Shown piece after piece: positions 44,142 through 52,567 of a DNA stretch of 59,719 nt (position 1 is the first letter of the stretch; each line of letters opens with the position of its first letter). Origin of the DNA: Pseudonocardia sp. N23 (lineage in GTDB: Bacteria; Actinomycetota; Actinomycetes; Mycobacteriales; Pseudonocardiaceae); assembly GCF_002583555.1 (NCBI RefSeq), contig NZ_BEGX01000077.1, positions 1 through 59,719 of the forward strand. Direction: 5' to 3'. The notes under the pieces were generated by a model. That model made no database searches, was not told the DNA's origin, and saw nothing but the letters and a program-made list of their open reading frames with translations. The translations under genes were made by a program, and so were the position numbers.

Positions 44142-45557
44142 TCAGGACACCCCGCGCTCGGCCTCCAGCAGCCGCAGCCACACCTCGCTCAGGGTCGGGA
44201 AAGCGGGTACGGCGTGCCACAGCGTGTCCAGCGGCACCTGCCCGACGATGGCGATGGTGGCCGCGTGCAGCAGCTCACCGACGCCTGGGCCGACGAAGGT
44301 GGCGCCGACGACCACCCGGCGGGTGGTGTCGATGACCAGCTGCGCGGTGCCGTGCACGCCCTTGCCCGCCAGCGCGCCGGCCGCGGTGGAGCCGAGGTCG
44401 TAGCGCACGGTGCGGATGTCGAGGCCGGCGTCGCGGGCCTGCTGCTCGGTGCGGCCGACGGCGGCGACCTGCGGGTCGGTGAAGCTCACCCGGGGCACGG
44501 CGACATGGTCGGCCCAGGCGGCCCGGTCGTGCCCGGCGATGATGTCGCCGACCAGGCGGGCCTGGTACTTGCCCTGGTGGGTGAGCAGCGCGCGCCCGTT
44601 GACGTCGCCCGCGGCGTAGAGCCAGCCGCCGTCGACGCCGCGCACGCGGAGCTGGTCGTCGGTGTCGAGGTAGCCGCCCGCGGTCAACCCGACGGTCTCC
44701 AGGCCGATGTCGTCGGTGTTGGCCCTACGGCCCGCGGCGACGAGCAGCTCGTCGGCGGTGAGCTCGGTGCCGTCATCGAGGACCAGGGTGACCGGGCCGT
44801 CCGGGGCAGGGCGGGCGGCGCGTTGCGCCCGGGCCCCGGTTCGCACGATGATCCCCTGCGCGGTGAGCGCGTCGGCCAGCTCGGCGCCGACGAACGGCTC
44901 CTCCTGGGACAGCAGCCGGTCGGCCTGCTCGACGATCGTGACCTCCTCGGCGCCCAGCCACCGGTAGGCCTGCGCCATCTCGGTGCCGACCACGCCACCG
45001 CCGAGCACGAGCAGCCGGCGCGGGATCTGCTTGGCCGCGGTCACGTCGCGGTTGTCCCACACCGCGATGTCACGCAGCCCGTCGACCGGGGGGATCGCGG
45101 CGGCGGTGCCGGTCGCGACGACGACGGCCTTGCGAGCGGTGAGCGCGGTCGTGGTCCCGTCCGCAGCGGTGACCTCGACGGCCCGCTCGCCGGTGAGCCG
45201 GCCGCGCCCGCGGACGATGTCGACGTCGATGTTCGCGAGCCAGTCGGCCTGCGGACCGTCGTCCCAGCCGCTGCTGAACGCGTCCCGGGTGGACAGCGCC
45301 TTCGCCACGTCGACTCCGCCGGTGACCGCGTTCGCGGCGGCTGGTACCCGCCGGGCGGCAGCGAGCGCCTCGCCGGGGCGCAGCAGCGCCTTGCTGGGCA
45401 TGCACGCCCAGTAGGAGCACTCGCCACCGATCAGCTCGCTCTCCACCACCGCCGCGGTCAACCCGTTGTGCCGGGCGTACCAGGCCGCATTCTCCCCGGT
45501 CGACCCGCCACCGATCACGATGACGTCGTACTCCTGCCGGTCCATCTTCTGTCCCAT
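44142..45557 (-). CDS. FAD-dependent disulfide reductase (dihydrolipoamide dehydrogenase-like)
   Basis: 471 aa class I pyridine nucleotide-disulfide oxidoreductase. FAD site VIVIGGGSTGENAAW, redox pair in GGECSYWACMPSK (Cys-x4-Cys), NAD(P) site LLVLGGGVVGTEMAQ, second FAD motif YAAGDVNG. The typical His-Glu pair at the C-terminus is not obvious (PAFPTLSEVW instead), so it may reduce something other than lipoamide. The Met at 45557 or 45545 is the start. A perfect Crp/Fnr palindrome lies about 77 nt upstream. Confidence 0.85.
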   Translation of the reverse strand: MGQKMDRQEYDVIVIGGGSTGENAAWYARHNGLTAAVVESELIGGECSYWACMPSKALLRPGEALAAARRVPAAANAVTGGVDVAKALSTRDAFSSGWDDGPQADWLANIDVDIVRGRGRLTGERAVEVTAADGTTTALTARKAVVVATGTAAAIPPVDGLRDIAVWDNRDVTAAKQIPRRLLVLGGGVVGTEMAQAYRWLGAEEVTIVEQADRLLSQEEPFVGAELADALTAQGIIVRTGARAQRAARPAPDGPVTLVLDDGTELTADELLVAAGRRANTDDIGLETVGLTAGGYLDTDDQLRVRGVDGGWLYAAGDVNGRALLTHQGKYQARLVGDIIAGHDRAAWADHVAVPRVSFTDPQVAAVGRTEQQARDAGLDIRTVRYDLGSTAAGALAGKGVHGTAQLVIDTTRRVVVGATFVGPGVGELLHAATIAIVGQVPLDTLWHAVPAFPTLSEVWLRLLEAERGVS

Positions 45558-45633
45558 CGCTGTAGTTCCCGCCGCTCGTCGTTCCGCGGTTTGCCTATGG
45601 AGAACCCACCCCACCCCGTGACGAGGCACCTTC

Positions 45634-45649
45634 TGTCAGTGCGCTGACA
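45634..45649. promoter_or_regulatory. Crp/Fnr-type operator TGTCAG-N4-CTGACA
   Basis: TGTCAG-TGCG-CTGACA, a perfect palindrome upstream of the - strand FAD reductase. No ECF-type site precedes this gene, so Crp/Fnr control is the visible regulatory signal. Confidence 0.65.
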
Positions 45650-45770
45650 CCTTCCGCGTTCGGTCGGCGTCCCGTCGTCGAGCACCCGAGCGCGAGCCCG
45701 CGGGGCCGGCCCGGTCCCCCGGACCGGACCGGGACTGCCGGCGCGGTGGCCGGGGACAGTGCGGTGGGGC

Positions 45771-46085
45771 TCACCGTTCCCGGCCGGTGTGCACCCGGGG
45801 TGACTCATCGGCCGCGGGCGCAGCGGGAGGGGTCGGCGGGAAGCGGAGTGCACCGCGGGCCGCACCGCCGGCGGTGGCGCGGCGGCGCGATTGCCAGCCG
45901 ACCACGCCAAGCGCGAGCAGCACGGCAGCGCCGATCAGCCATGGGTTGATCAGCCACACCCCGAGCCCGCCGAGGACACCGGCGGCGAGCAGGGCTGGCC
46001 CGGCGCAACACAGCACCGCCAGTCCGGCGATCGCGGCGATACCGACCGAGTCGCGCATCGAGTGGTCAGTGGGGTCACCAGACAT
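45771..46085 (-). CDS. MerT-like small mercury-uptake membrane protein
   Basis: 104 aa. Two membrane helices (GIAAIAGLAVLCCAGPALLAA and NPWLIGAAVLLALGVVGW) with a vicinal LCCAGP in the first, as in mercuric transporters that hand Hg(II) across the membrane. A polar cytosolic tail follows. It is downstream of the ArsR-type regulator and divergent from merA, so it belongs to the mer locus. Diverged from MerT proper. Confidence 0.75.
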   Translation of the reverse strand: MSGDPTDHSMRDSVGIAAIAGLAVLCCAGPALLAAGVLGGLGVWLINPWLIGAAVLLALGVVGWQSRRRATAGGAARGALRFPPTPPAAPAADESPRVHTGRER

Positions 46086-46108
46086 GGCGGGAGAGGGCCC
46101 TTCCCTTC

Positions 46109-46504
46109 TCAGGTGCGGGGGGCGATGCGCTCGCAGGCGGCCAGCGCGGCGCAGTTGTCCGCGGCCAGCGACCGGGCCAGCACGATCAGGTCGGCCACCC
46201 GCGGGTCGACCACCCGGTAGTGGGCGAACCGCCCCTCGCGGCGGGCGGCGACGTAGCCGCAGTCGGCCAGACACGCCAGGTGCACCGACACCCGCCCCTG
46301 GGACAGCCCGACGTGGGCGATGCACTCGCTGACGGTGTGCTCGCCGGCGAGCAGGAACTCCAGCAGCCGCAGCCGGGTCGGGTCCCCCAGCGCACGGAAG
46401 AACTTTGCGACCATCCCCACCTGTTCGCCGCCCCCGCCGAGCAACGGCGACGTGGCAGCTGTCGCCGAGCCTGGCCGGGCGGTCGTGCCCGAGCTACCGG
46501 ACAT
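46109..46504 (-). CDS. ArsR-family regulator of the mer locus
   Basis: 131 aa winged helix: FFRALGDPTRLRLLEFLL, LSQGRVSVHLACLADCGYVAARREGR (read in parts LSQGRVSVHLACLADCG). Cys residues lie in SECIAHVG, in the recognition helix region (HLACLADC) and at the C-terminus (ADNCAALAACERI), giving a metal site. Streptomyces mer operons are also controlled by an ArsR-type MerR. ATG 46504 has GGGAGG eight nt upstream. It diverges from merA. Confidence 0.85.
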   Translation of the reverse strand: MSGSSGTTARPGSATAATSPLLGGGGEQVGMVAKFFRALGDPTRLRLLEFLLAGEHTVSECIAHVGLSQGRVSVHLACLADCGYVAARREGRFAHYRVVDPRVADLIVLARSLAADNCAALAACERIAPRT

Positions 46505-46533
46505 GCCTCGGTCCTCCCGTAGATGCATCCGCT

Positions 46534-46562
46534 TTGACGAATATCAGACGCTAACATACATT
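46534..46562 (+). promoter_or_regulatory. merA promoter
   Basis: TTGACG (46534-46539), 17 nt, TACATT (46557-46562). The CGAAT...ATTCG inverted repeat (46538-46542 and 46560-46564) encloses the spacer and would let the divergent ArsR-type regulator cover both promoter boxes. This short AT-rich stretch stands out from its surroundings. Confidence 0.65.
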
Positions 46563-46664
46563 CGGGTAAGCGCATGGAACGGTGCCGTGTTCGCCCCATC
46601 CGCCGAACCCGACCGGGCACCACGCACCGGCTCGGCACACCGCATGGACTGCCGGAGGTCCCAC

Positions 46665-48053
46665 ATGATCGACACCTCATTGCTCGACCTGGCCGTGATC
46701 GGGTCCGGTGGGGCCGCGATGGCCGCGGCGATCACCGCCCGGAAGGCCGGCAAGTCCGTGGTGCTCGTCGAGCAGGGCATGCTGGGCGGGACGTGCGTGA
46801 ACGTCGGGTGTGTGCCGTCGAAGACGCTGCTGGCCGCGGCCGGGGCCCGGCACGGAGCGCTGGTCAACCCGTTCCCCGGCACGCCGACCTCGGCCGGTGA
46901 GGTGGACTTCGCGGCGCTGGTCGGGCAGAAGGACGAGCTGGTCGGGCGGCTGCGCCAGGCCAAGTACGCCGACGTGGCCGACGCGTACGGGTTCGAGGTC
47001 CGGCCCGGTCGCGCGCGTTTCCTCGACGCCGACACCCTCGCGGTCGACGGGACACCGCTGTCGGCGCGGGCGTATCTGGTCGCGACCGGCGCCGAGCCGG
47101 CGCCTCCGGACCTGCCCGGCCTCGACGAGGTCGACTGGTTGACCTCGACCACAGCGATGGAGCAGACCGGGTTGCCCGAGTCGCTGGTGGTGATCGGCGG
47201 CGGCTACGTGGGGATGGAGCAGGCGCAGCTGTTCGCCCACCTCGGCGCCCGCGTCACCCTGATCGGGCGGCTCGCCCCGGCTGCGGAGCCCGAGGTCGCC
47301 GATGCGCTGCGCGGCGTGTTCGCCGACGACGGGATCACCGTGATCGAGGACCGCGCCGTCGCGGTCGAGACCATGAACGGCCAGGTCGACGTCCTCACCC
47401 GCGGCGGGCGACGGGCGCGCGGGGCCCGGTTGCTGGTGGCGACCGGGCGCGCCCCGCGCACCGCCGCGCTGGACCTGGACGCGGGCGGGGTGAAGACCGA
47501 CGACCGCGGCTTCGTCGTGGTCGACGCCCAACAGGCCACCTCCAACCCACGGATCTACGCCGCCGGTGACGTGTCCGGGGCCCCGCAGTACGTCTACGTC
47601 GCTGCCGCGACCGGGCGGGTGGCCGCGCTCAACGCCACCGGCGCGGCCGGGTCGCGCCCGGCCACGGTCGATTTCACCGGGATGCCGGGGGTGGTGTTCA
47701 CCCGACCGCAGCTCGGCTCGGTCGGGCTGACCGAGGCCCAGGCGTTGGTCGCCGGGCATCGCTGCGAGTGCCGGGTGCTGGGCCTGGCCGATGTGCCTCG
47801 CGCGCTGGCCAACCGCGACACCCGCGGTGTGGTGAAGCTGGTCGCCGACGCCGACACCGGCAGGTTGCTCGGGGTGCACGCCGCCGCCGACAGCGCCGGG
47901 GAGTTCATGCTCGCCGCCACCTATGCGATCAAGGCTCGCATGACCGTCGACGAGATCGCGAACACCTGGGCGCCGTATCTGACCATGGCCGAGAGCCTGC
48001 GCATCGCGGCCGGGTTGTTCCGCAACGAGATGCCGACCTCCTGCTGCGCCTGA
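46665..48053 (+). CDS. merA: Mercuric reductase
   Basis: 462 aa flavoenzyme reducing Hg(II) to Hg(0) with NADPH. FAD site AVIGSGGAAMAAAI, active-site pair in GGTCVNVGCVPSK (Cys44, Cys49), NAD(P) site VVIGGGYVGMEQAQ, and the diagnostic C-terminal vicinal pair PTSCCA (Cys460-Cys461). The N-terminal HMA domain of Gram-negative MerA is absent, as in many actinobacterial enzymes. ATG 46665 follows GGAGG. Confidence 0.94.
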   Translation: MIDTSLLDLAVIGSGGAAMAAAITARKAGKSVVLVEQGMLGGTCVNVGCVPSKTLLAAAGARHGALVNPFPGTPTSAGEVDFAALVGQKDELVGRLRQAKYADVADAYGFEVRPGRARFLDADTLAVDGTPLSARAYLVATGAEPAPPDLPGLDEVDWLTSTTAMEQTGLPESLVVIGGGYVGMEQAQLFAHLGARVTLIGRLAPAAEPEVADALRGVFADDGITVIEDRAVAVETMNGQVDVLTRGGRRARGARLLVATGRAPRTAALDLDAGGVKTDDRGFVVVDAQQATSNPRIYAAGDVSGAPQYVYVAAATGRVAALNATGAAGSRPATVDFTGMPGVVFTRPQLGSVGLTEAQALVAGHRCECRVLGLADVPRALANRDTRGVVKLVADADTGRLLGVHAAADSAGEFMLAATYAIKARMTVDEIANTWAPYLTMAESLRIAAGLFRNEMPTSCCA

Positions 48054-48098
48054 CCCCGCCGCTCACTCTCCCCGATCCTCAGAAGGGACGTTCGTGTG

Positions 48099-48467
48099 AT
48101 GAGTATCGACGCCGATCACCTCGCGACCAGGCTCGGCGAGACCGTCAGGTCCACCACTGGGGCGGACGTGATGGGCCAGCTGTGGCCGGTGCTGCTGCGC
48201 GAGCTCGCCGCAGGCCACCCGGTCACCGTCGAGGGCCTCGGCCGGGTGAGCGGTCGCGGCGTCGTCGAGGTGCGCGACGGGCTGGGCGGGCTATCAGACA
48301 CCGAGTACGACGAGACCGGCGCGGTGCTCGGGCACAGGATCACGCTGCGCGAGACCCCACACCGGTTCACCGTGGACGGCCAGGCGCTCTACACGTGGTG
48401 CGCGCTGGACACCCTGATCTTCCCCACCGAAACATCCCGTCTCACATCCAGGAAGGTCCCACCATGA
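48099..48467 (+). CDS. Truncated alkylmercury lyase (MerB N-terminal domain)
   Basis: 122 aa. The N-terminal helical domain of MerB is intact up to FTVDGQALYTWCALDTLIFP, ending the MerB match at TWCALDTLIFP. The catalytic second domain is replaced by 15 unrelated residues and a stop overlapping the next ATG. The conserved catalytic cysteines of MerB, which lie in the missing part, are absent, so C-Hg cleavage is not expected. It may be a pseudogene or a kept DNA-binding-like domain. Confidence 0.75.
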   Translation: MSIDADHLATRLGETVRSTTGADVMGQLWPVLLRELAAGHPVTVEGLGRVSGRGVVEVRDGLGGLSDTEYDETGAVLGHRITLRETPHRFTVDGQALYTWCALDTLIFPTETSRLTSRKVPP

Positions 48468-49129
48468 CACCGGTTCTCTACCCGGCGCTGCGCCGGCTGC
48501 TCGACGACGGCGCCCAGCTAATCGAGGTCCTACCCGTGGGCGAGTACACCGAGATGCACCTGCCCGGCGCGGTCAACATCCCGCTCAAGACCCTCGACGC
48601 CACCACCACCGCCGGTCTGCACCTCGCGCGGCCGGTGATCGTGTACTGCTGGGACGGCCTTTGAGACATGAGCCCACGAGCCGCGTGCCGGCTCGCCACG
48701 CTCGGATTCACCCAGGTCTACGACTACGTGCCGGGCAAGGTCGACTGGCTCGCCCGCAACCAGCCGGTCGAGGGAACCGCCGCCGACACCCCGACGATCG
48801 GGCGCCACCTGCGCCAGGAGGTGACCACCGCCCGGCCGGACGAGATCATCTCGCAGGTCCGTGCCCGCGTCGCCCGATCCGCACACCGCTTCGCGCTGGT
48901 CACCACAGCCGACGACATCCTGCTCGGGCGGCTGCGCGCCGCCGCCCTCGACGACACCGATCCCACCCAGGCGGTCGGTGAGGTGATGGAGGCCGGGCCG
49001 TCCACGCTGCGACCACACGAACCCGCCGCCGCGATCAAGGACCGGCTCATCAACAAGGGGTTGACCTACGCGATCGTCGCCGACCCGGACGGGCGCCTGC
49101 TGGGCACGGTCCATCCCTCCGACCTGTGA
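48464..49129 (+). CDS. Rhodanese-CBS protein with in-frame TGA: probable selenoprotein
   Basis: 222 codons through one in-frame TGA at 48662-48664 (Sec67). The rhodanese domain reads EYTEMHLPGAVNIPL, RPVIVYCWDGL, TGA, DMSPRAACRLATLGF and VYDYVPGKVDWLA. Homologues carry Cys between CWDxx and DMSPRAA, exactly at the TGA. Residues about 105-220 are two CBS motifs (EVTTARPDEIISQV..., GLTYAIVADPDGRLLGTV). Conservation continues unbroken across the TGA in one frame and a SECIS-like hairpin follows. Sulfur, selenium or mercury-thiol handling is plausible given merA upstream. ATG 48464 overlaps the merB fragment and has GGAAGG upstream. If the TGA is a stop, only a 66-aa piece is made. Confidence 0.75.
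48677..48695 (+). promoter_or_regulatory. Candidate bacterial SECIS element (rhodanese)
   Basis: CGAGCCG (48677-48683) pairs perfectly with CGGCTCG (48689-48695) around the loop CGTGC. The loop begins 20 nt after the TGA and has G at its second position, within the spacing and loop rules proposed for bacterial SECIS hairpins. Confidence 0.6.
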
Positions 49130-49247
49130 TCGAACCTGCACCCGGATGGCGTCGAGACGGAACCGGGCGCGACGGGACCCGGCGACACAGAACTCGGGCT
49201 GAGTCGAGCCCCGGACCGCTCCGCGGTTGGTCGTGGGCGGCGGCGAC

Positions 49248-50510
49248 ATGACCGGTGGCTCGCCGGCCCGGGTCGGGCTGCGCGCGGTGTTCGCCCGGCC
49301 GGGCTACCGGCGACTCTGGTCGGCCCGCACGGCCTCGCAGGCGGGGGACGTGTTCGCGTCGGTGGCGCTGATGTTGCTGGTGTTCGACCTGACCGGATCG
49401 GCGTTGGGGGTCAGCGCGGTCGTGTTCGCCGAGATCGTGCCGGTGCTGCTGCTCGCCCCGCTGGCCGGCACGCTGGTCGACCGGCTCCCGCGGGTCGCGG
49501 TGATGGTCGCCGCGGACCTGTGGCGCGGCGTGCTGGCCGCGGCGCTGATCGTCGTCGGGGACAACGTGGTCGCCGTGTACGTGATCGCGTTCGGGCTCTC
49601 GGTCGGTGCGGTGCTGTTCAACCCGGCCGCGAACAGCGCACTGCCGACCCTGGTCCGCGACCACGAGCTGGTGGCCGCGAACAGTGGGATCTGGACCGCC
49701 GCGGTGCTGTCGCAGATCGCGCTCGCCCCGGCCGCGGGGGTCCTCTACGCCGCGTTCGGCGCCGGGCCGGCGTTCGGGATCAACGCCGCCAGCTTCGTCG
49801 TCAGCGCCGTCCTGCTCATCGGGCTGCGCCTGCCCGCACCACCACCCTCGACCGAGCGGCGCGGGTTCTTCGCCGCCGCCGTCGCCGGGCTGCGGGTCCT
49901 CACCGGCGACCGGCTGCTGCGGGTGCTGGCGGCCGGGCAGCTGCTCGCGGCGCTGTCCGCCGGCGCGACCAGCGCGCTGCTGGTGGTGCTCGCCCGCGAC
50001 CACCTCGCCGTCGCCCCCTCGGGGTACGGGCTGCTGCTCGGCGCCATCGGTGTCGGCGCGGCGCTCGGACCGTTCCTACTGACCCGGCTGGTCGACGATC
50101 CCCGCCGCCCGGTGTTCGTGTTCGGCCCCTACGTCCTGCGCGGCGTGGTCGACGTCGTCCTGGCCGTCTTCACCGCGCTGCCCCTAGCGCTGGTCGCGCT
50201 CGCCGCCTACGGGCTGGGCACCTCGACCGGCGCGGTCACCTTCAACTCCCTGCTCCAGTCCCACACCCCCGACGCCCTCCGCGGACGGATCTTCGCCGGC
50301 TTCGACATGCTCTGGCAGCTCGGACGGCTGGTCTCGCTGCTCGTCGGCGGACTGCTCGCCGCCGCCATCGGCATCCAGGCCGTCTACGCCCTCGGCGGCG
50401 CCCTGCTGCTGCTCGCCGCCGCCATCGGATGGGCCGGGGTCCGCCCGGCCGCGGCGCGACCACATCTCACTGATCCTGCAGAGGGGGAAGACGAGACCGG
50501 CAGTGCGTGA
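49248..50510 (+). CDS. MFS transporter
   Basis: 420 aa, about 12 membrane helices, of the enterobactin-exporter-like drug/siderophore group. Signals include YRRLWSARTASQAGDVFASVA at the N-terminus, the loop LVDRLPRVAVM between helices 2 and 3, and a mid-protein loop LPAPPPSTERRGFF. Substrate unknown. ATG 49248 or GTG 49227. It converges on the hydrolase-OsmC gene, and a short hairpin CGGAGA/TCTCCG (50529-50548) between them could terminate both. Confidence 0.85.
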   Translation: MTGGSPARVGLRAVFARPGYRRLWSARTASQAGDVFASVALMLLVFDLTGSALGVSAVVFAEIVPVLLLAPLAGTLVDRLPRVAVMVAADLWRGVLAAALIVVGDNVVAVYVIAFGLSVGAVLFNPAANSALPTLVRDHELVAANSGIWTAAVLSQIALAPAAGVLYAAFGAGPAFGINAASFVVSAVLLIGLRLPAPPPSTERRGFFAAAVAGLRVLTGDRLLRVLAAGQLLAALSAGATSALLVVLARDHLAVAPSGYGLLLGAIGVGAALGPFLLTRLVDDPRRPVFVFGPYVLRGVVDVVLAVFTALPLALVALAAYGLGTSTGAVTFNSLLQSHTPDALRGRIFAGFDMLWQLGRLVSLLVGGLLAAAIGIQAVYALGGALLLLAAAIGWAGVRPAAARPHLTDPAEGEDETGSA

Positions 50511-50582
50511 CAAATCGAAGCTGGGTATCGGAGAACGGCGCATCTCCGGTTGTCGGTCGTGCTCGACGGCTGTCGGAGCCGA

Positions 50583-51821
50583 TCACACCGCGTCGGTCTC
50601 GACGACGATCTCGGAGTGCAGGGTGCGGTGCACCGGGCAGCGGTCGGCGATCGTCAGCAGCGCCGCGCGCTGGGTGTCGTCGAGGTCTCCGTCGAGGTGG
50701 ATCTCGCGGACGATCCGGTCGAGCCGGCCGGTGTCGGTCTCGCAGGTGACGCAGTCCGCGGCGTGCAGCTTGTCGTGGGTGAGGGTCACGGTGCTGCGCC
50801 GCAGGTCCCACCCCTTGCGTTCGGCGTACATCCGCATGGTCATGGTCGTGCAGGCGCCGAGGGCGGAGAGCAGCAGCTGGTAGGGGTCGGGGGCGCTGCC
50901 GAGACCACCGGCGGACGGCGGTTCGTCGGCCGACCACTCGTGCTGCGCGGTGCGGATGCGCTGGGTGAACCGGCCGGCTCCGTTCTCGCTCACCTCGACG
51001 GTGCCCGGCTCCGGGGCCGTCGGGTCGGGCTGCGTCTGGTCGAGTTGGGCCTGGTCGAGGTAGGGCGCGGCCCAGGCGGCGATGAGTGCGGCGACCCGGT
51101 CGGCGTCGGTGGCCCGGGTGAGCAGGTGGTTGGCGCCGTCGAGGGCGACGAACGATGCCGTCGGCCCGGCGGCGTCGAGGATCGCCCGGGCGTTGCCGAC
51201 GTCGATGATGTCGTCGTCGGGGGCGTGCAGCACCAGCAGCGGGCGGTCGAGCGCGGCGAGGCGGCTGTGTTGGGGCTGGTCGGCGATGTCGTCGAGGAAG
51301 GCGCGCCGGACCTGGAACGGACGTCCGCCGATGTGCACCACGGCGGTCCCGCCGACTTCGATCTCCGGACGGGCCCCATCGAACGGGTGTGGGTCGAACA
51401 GGTGCGTCACGTGGTCGGGGGAGAACGGGGCGCCGATCGTCGCCACGGCCCGCACCTCCGGGATCCGGGCGGCCGCGGCGATGACGGCGGCGCCGCCCAG
51501 CGAGTGCCCGACAAGCAGGGTCGGTGCGCCGATCTCGGCCCGCAGCCAGTCAGCGGCTCGTACGAGGTCCTCGACGTTCATCGAGAACGTCGAGTCGCCG
51601 AACTCCCCACCGGACTCGCCCAGCCCGGTGAAGTCCAGGCGGAGCACCCCGATGCCGCGGGCGGTGAGGCCGCGGGCGGTCCGCGTCGTGGCCCGGTGGT
51701 CCTTGCTGCAGGTGAAGCAGTGCGCCAGCAGGGCGAGCCCCAGCGGTGGTCGCGCCGGCAGGTCGAGGTGGGCGGCGAGCGGGGCTCCGGCGCCGCCGAT
51801 GGTGTGTCGGACACGTGTCAC
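50583..51821 (-). CDS. Alpha/beta hydrolase - OsmC fusion protein
   Basis: 412 aa. Residues 1-250 are an alpha/beta hydrolase with the nucleophile in LLVGHSLGGAAV and base in GANHLL. Residues about 280-410 are OsmC, with the two redox cysteines in ALGACTTMTMRMYAERKG and IADRCPVHRTL. OsmC reduces organic peroxides. This two-domain arrangement is known in other bacteria. The start is set by an ECF promoter (GGAAT-N18-GTT-N8-GTG), which gives a leaderless GTG at 51821. Regulation by the thiol-stress sigma factor fits the function. Confidence 0.88.
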   Translation of the reverse strand: MTRVRHTIGGAGAPLAAHLDLPARPPLGLALLAHCFTCSKDHRATTRTARGLTARGIGVLRLDFTGLGESGGEFGDSTFSMNVEDLVRAADWLRAEIGAPTLLVGHSLGGAAVIAAAARIPEVRAVATIGAPFSPDHVTHLFDPHPFDGARPEIEVGGTAVVHIGGRPFQVRRAFLDDIADQPQHSRLAALDRPLLVLHAPDDDIIDVGNARAILDAAGPTASFVALDGANHLLTRATDADRVAALIAAWAAPYLDQAQLDQTQPDPTAPEPGTVEVSENGAGRFTQRIRTAQHEWSADEPPSAGGLGSAPDPYQLLLSALGACTTMTMRMYAERKGWDLRRSTVTLTHDKLHAADCVTCETDTGRLDRIVREIHLDGDLDDTQRAALLTIADRCPVHRTLHSEIVVETDAV

Positions 51822-51829
51822 GTGATCGG

Positions 51830-51855
51830 AACCCGGTAGCCCTCGTGGCCATTCC
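51830..51855 (-). promoter_or_regulatory. ECF-type promoter of the hydrolase-OsmC gene
   Basis: On the - strand GGAAT (51855-51851), 18 nt, GTT (51832-51830), CCGATCAC, GTG. The 8-nt gap and the GTTCCGA(A/T)C context are almost identical to those of the sigma-factor promoter. Confidence 0.75.
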
Positions 51856-51910
51856 GACACCGGGCCCCGGCCGTCCGTGCGGACGACCGGGGCCGCGCTG
51901 ATGGTCGGGC

Positions 51911-52453
51911 TCAGGCGGCCGGGGCCTGGGGGACGTCGAGTTCGGTGCCGACGTAGTGGTTGAAGTAGTTGGTGTAGAGGTTGGCGCCGATGTGGGCGAA
52001 CGCCTCGGTGAGCTCCTCGTCGCTCCAGCCTGCGGCCTGGGCCTGCTTCCAGGTGCCGTCCTGCACGGCGCCCACGTCGAGGGTGGCCTCGCGGACGACG
52101 GCGAGCAGTGTGTCGAGCCGGTCGTCACCGGTCGGGCGTCCGGCCCGGGCCGCCAGCATGGTGTCGTCCTCGAGGCCCGCGGCCTTGCCGCCGAGGGTGT
52201 GCGCGGACTGGCAGTAGTCGCAGTTGTCGGCTGCGCCGACGGCGAGGGCGATGGCCTCGCGGGTCTTGGCGTCGAAGGTGCCGTGGGTGGCGATGGCCTC
52301 CTGCATGGCGGCGTAGGTGGCGAGGACGACGGGGGAGTGCGCCATCAGGCCGTGGATGTTGAGCAGCTTGCCCATCTTCTTGTTCAGCGTGTCGAGCGTG
52401 GGTCGGGTCTGCTCGGGGGCGTCGTCGAGGGTGTGGACGGGAACGCGGGGCAT
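51911..52453 (-). CDS. AhpD-like carboxymuconolactone decarboxylase family protein
   Basis: 180 aa all-helical protein. The peroxidase-type motif is NCDYCQSAHTLGGKAAG (Cys-x2-Cys-x3-His), with HGLMAHSPVVLATYAAMQE upstream, as in the alkylhydroperoxidase-like group. It may reduce peroxides through its CxxC. ATG 52453 follows GGAGG. An imperfect Crp/Fnr palindrome lies 75 nt upstream, and a 13-bp sequence GCGAGACGACAGG occurs twice there (52533-52545 and 52554-52566). Confidence 0.87.
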   Translation of the reverse strand: MPRVPVHTLDDAPEQTRPTLDTLNKKMGKLLNIHGLMAHSPVVLATYAAMQEAIATHGTFDAKTREAIALAVGAADNCDYCQSAHTLGGKAAGLEDDTMLAARAGRPTGDDRLDTLLAVVREATLDVGAVQDGTWKQAQAAGWSDEELTEAFAHIGANLYTNYFNHYVGTELDVPQAPAA

Positions 52454-52527
52454 GGTGCCTCCTGATGGTCGGGTGTCGTGCTCGGACTCCCGGGGTAACC
52501 GGGCGGGGCCGAGGTTCACACCGGCAC

Positions 52528-52543
52528 TGTCAGCGAGACGACA
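52528..52543. promoter_or_regulatory. Degenerate Crp/Fnr-type operator
   Basis: TGTCAG-CGAG-ACGACA: one perfect half and one half with two changes relative to TGTCAG-N4-CTGACA. Located between the AhpD-like gene and crp, it could serve the AhpD-like gene. Confidence 0.4.
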
Positions 52544-52567
52544 GGGTCCGGCCGCGAGACGACAGGA

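Noticed and set aside
48662..48670. Rhodanese and a separate gene starting at the ATG at 48668
   Set aside because: The ATG is inside the conserved DMSPRAA motif, directly after the TGA, in the same frame. A separate gene would start in the middle of the rhodanese loop.
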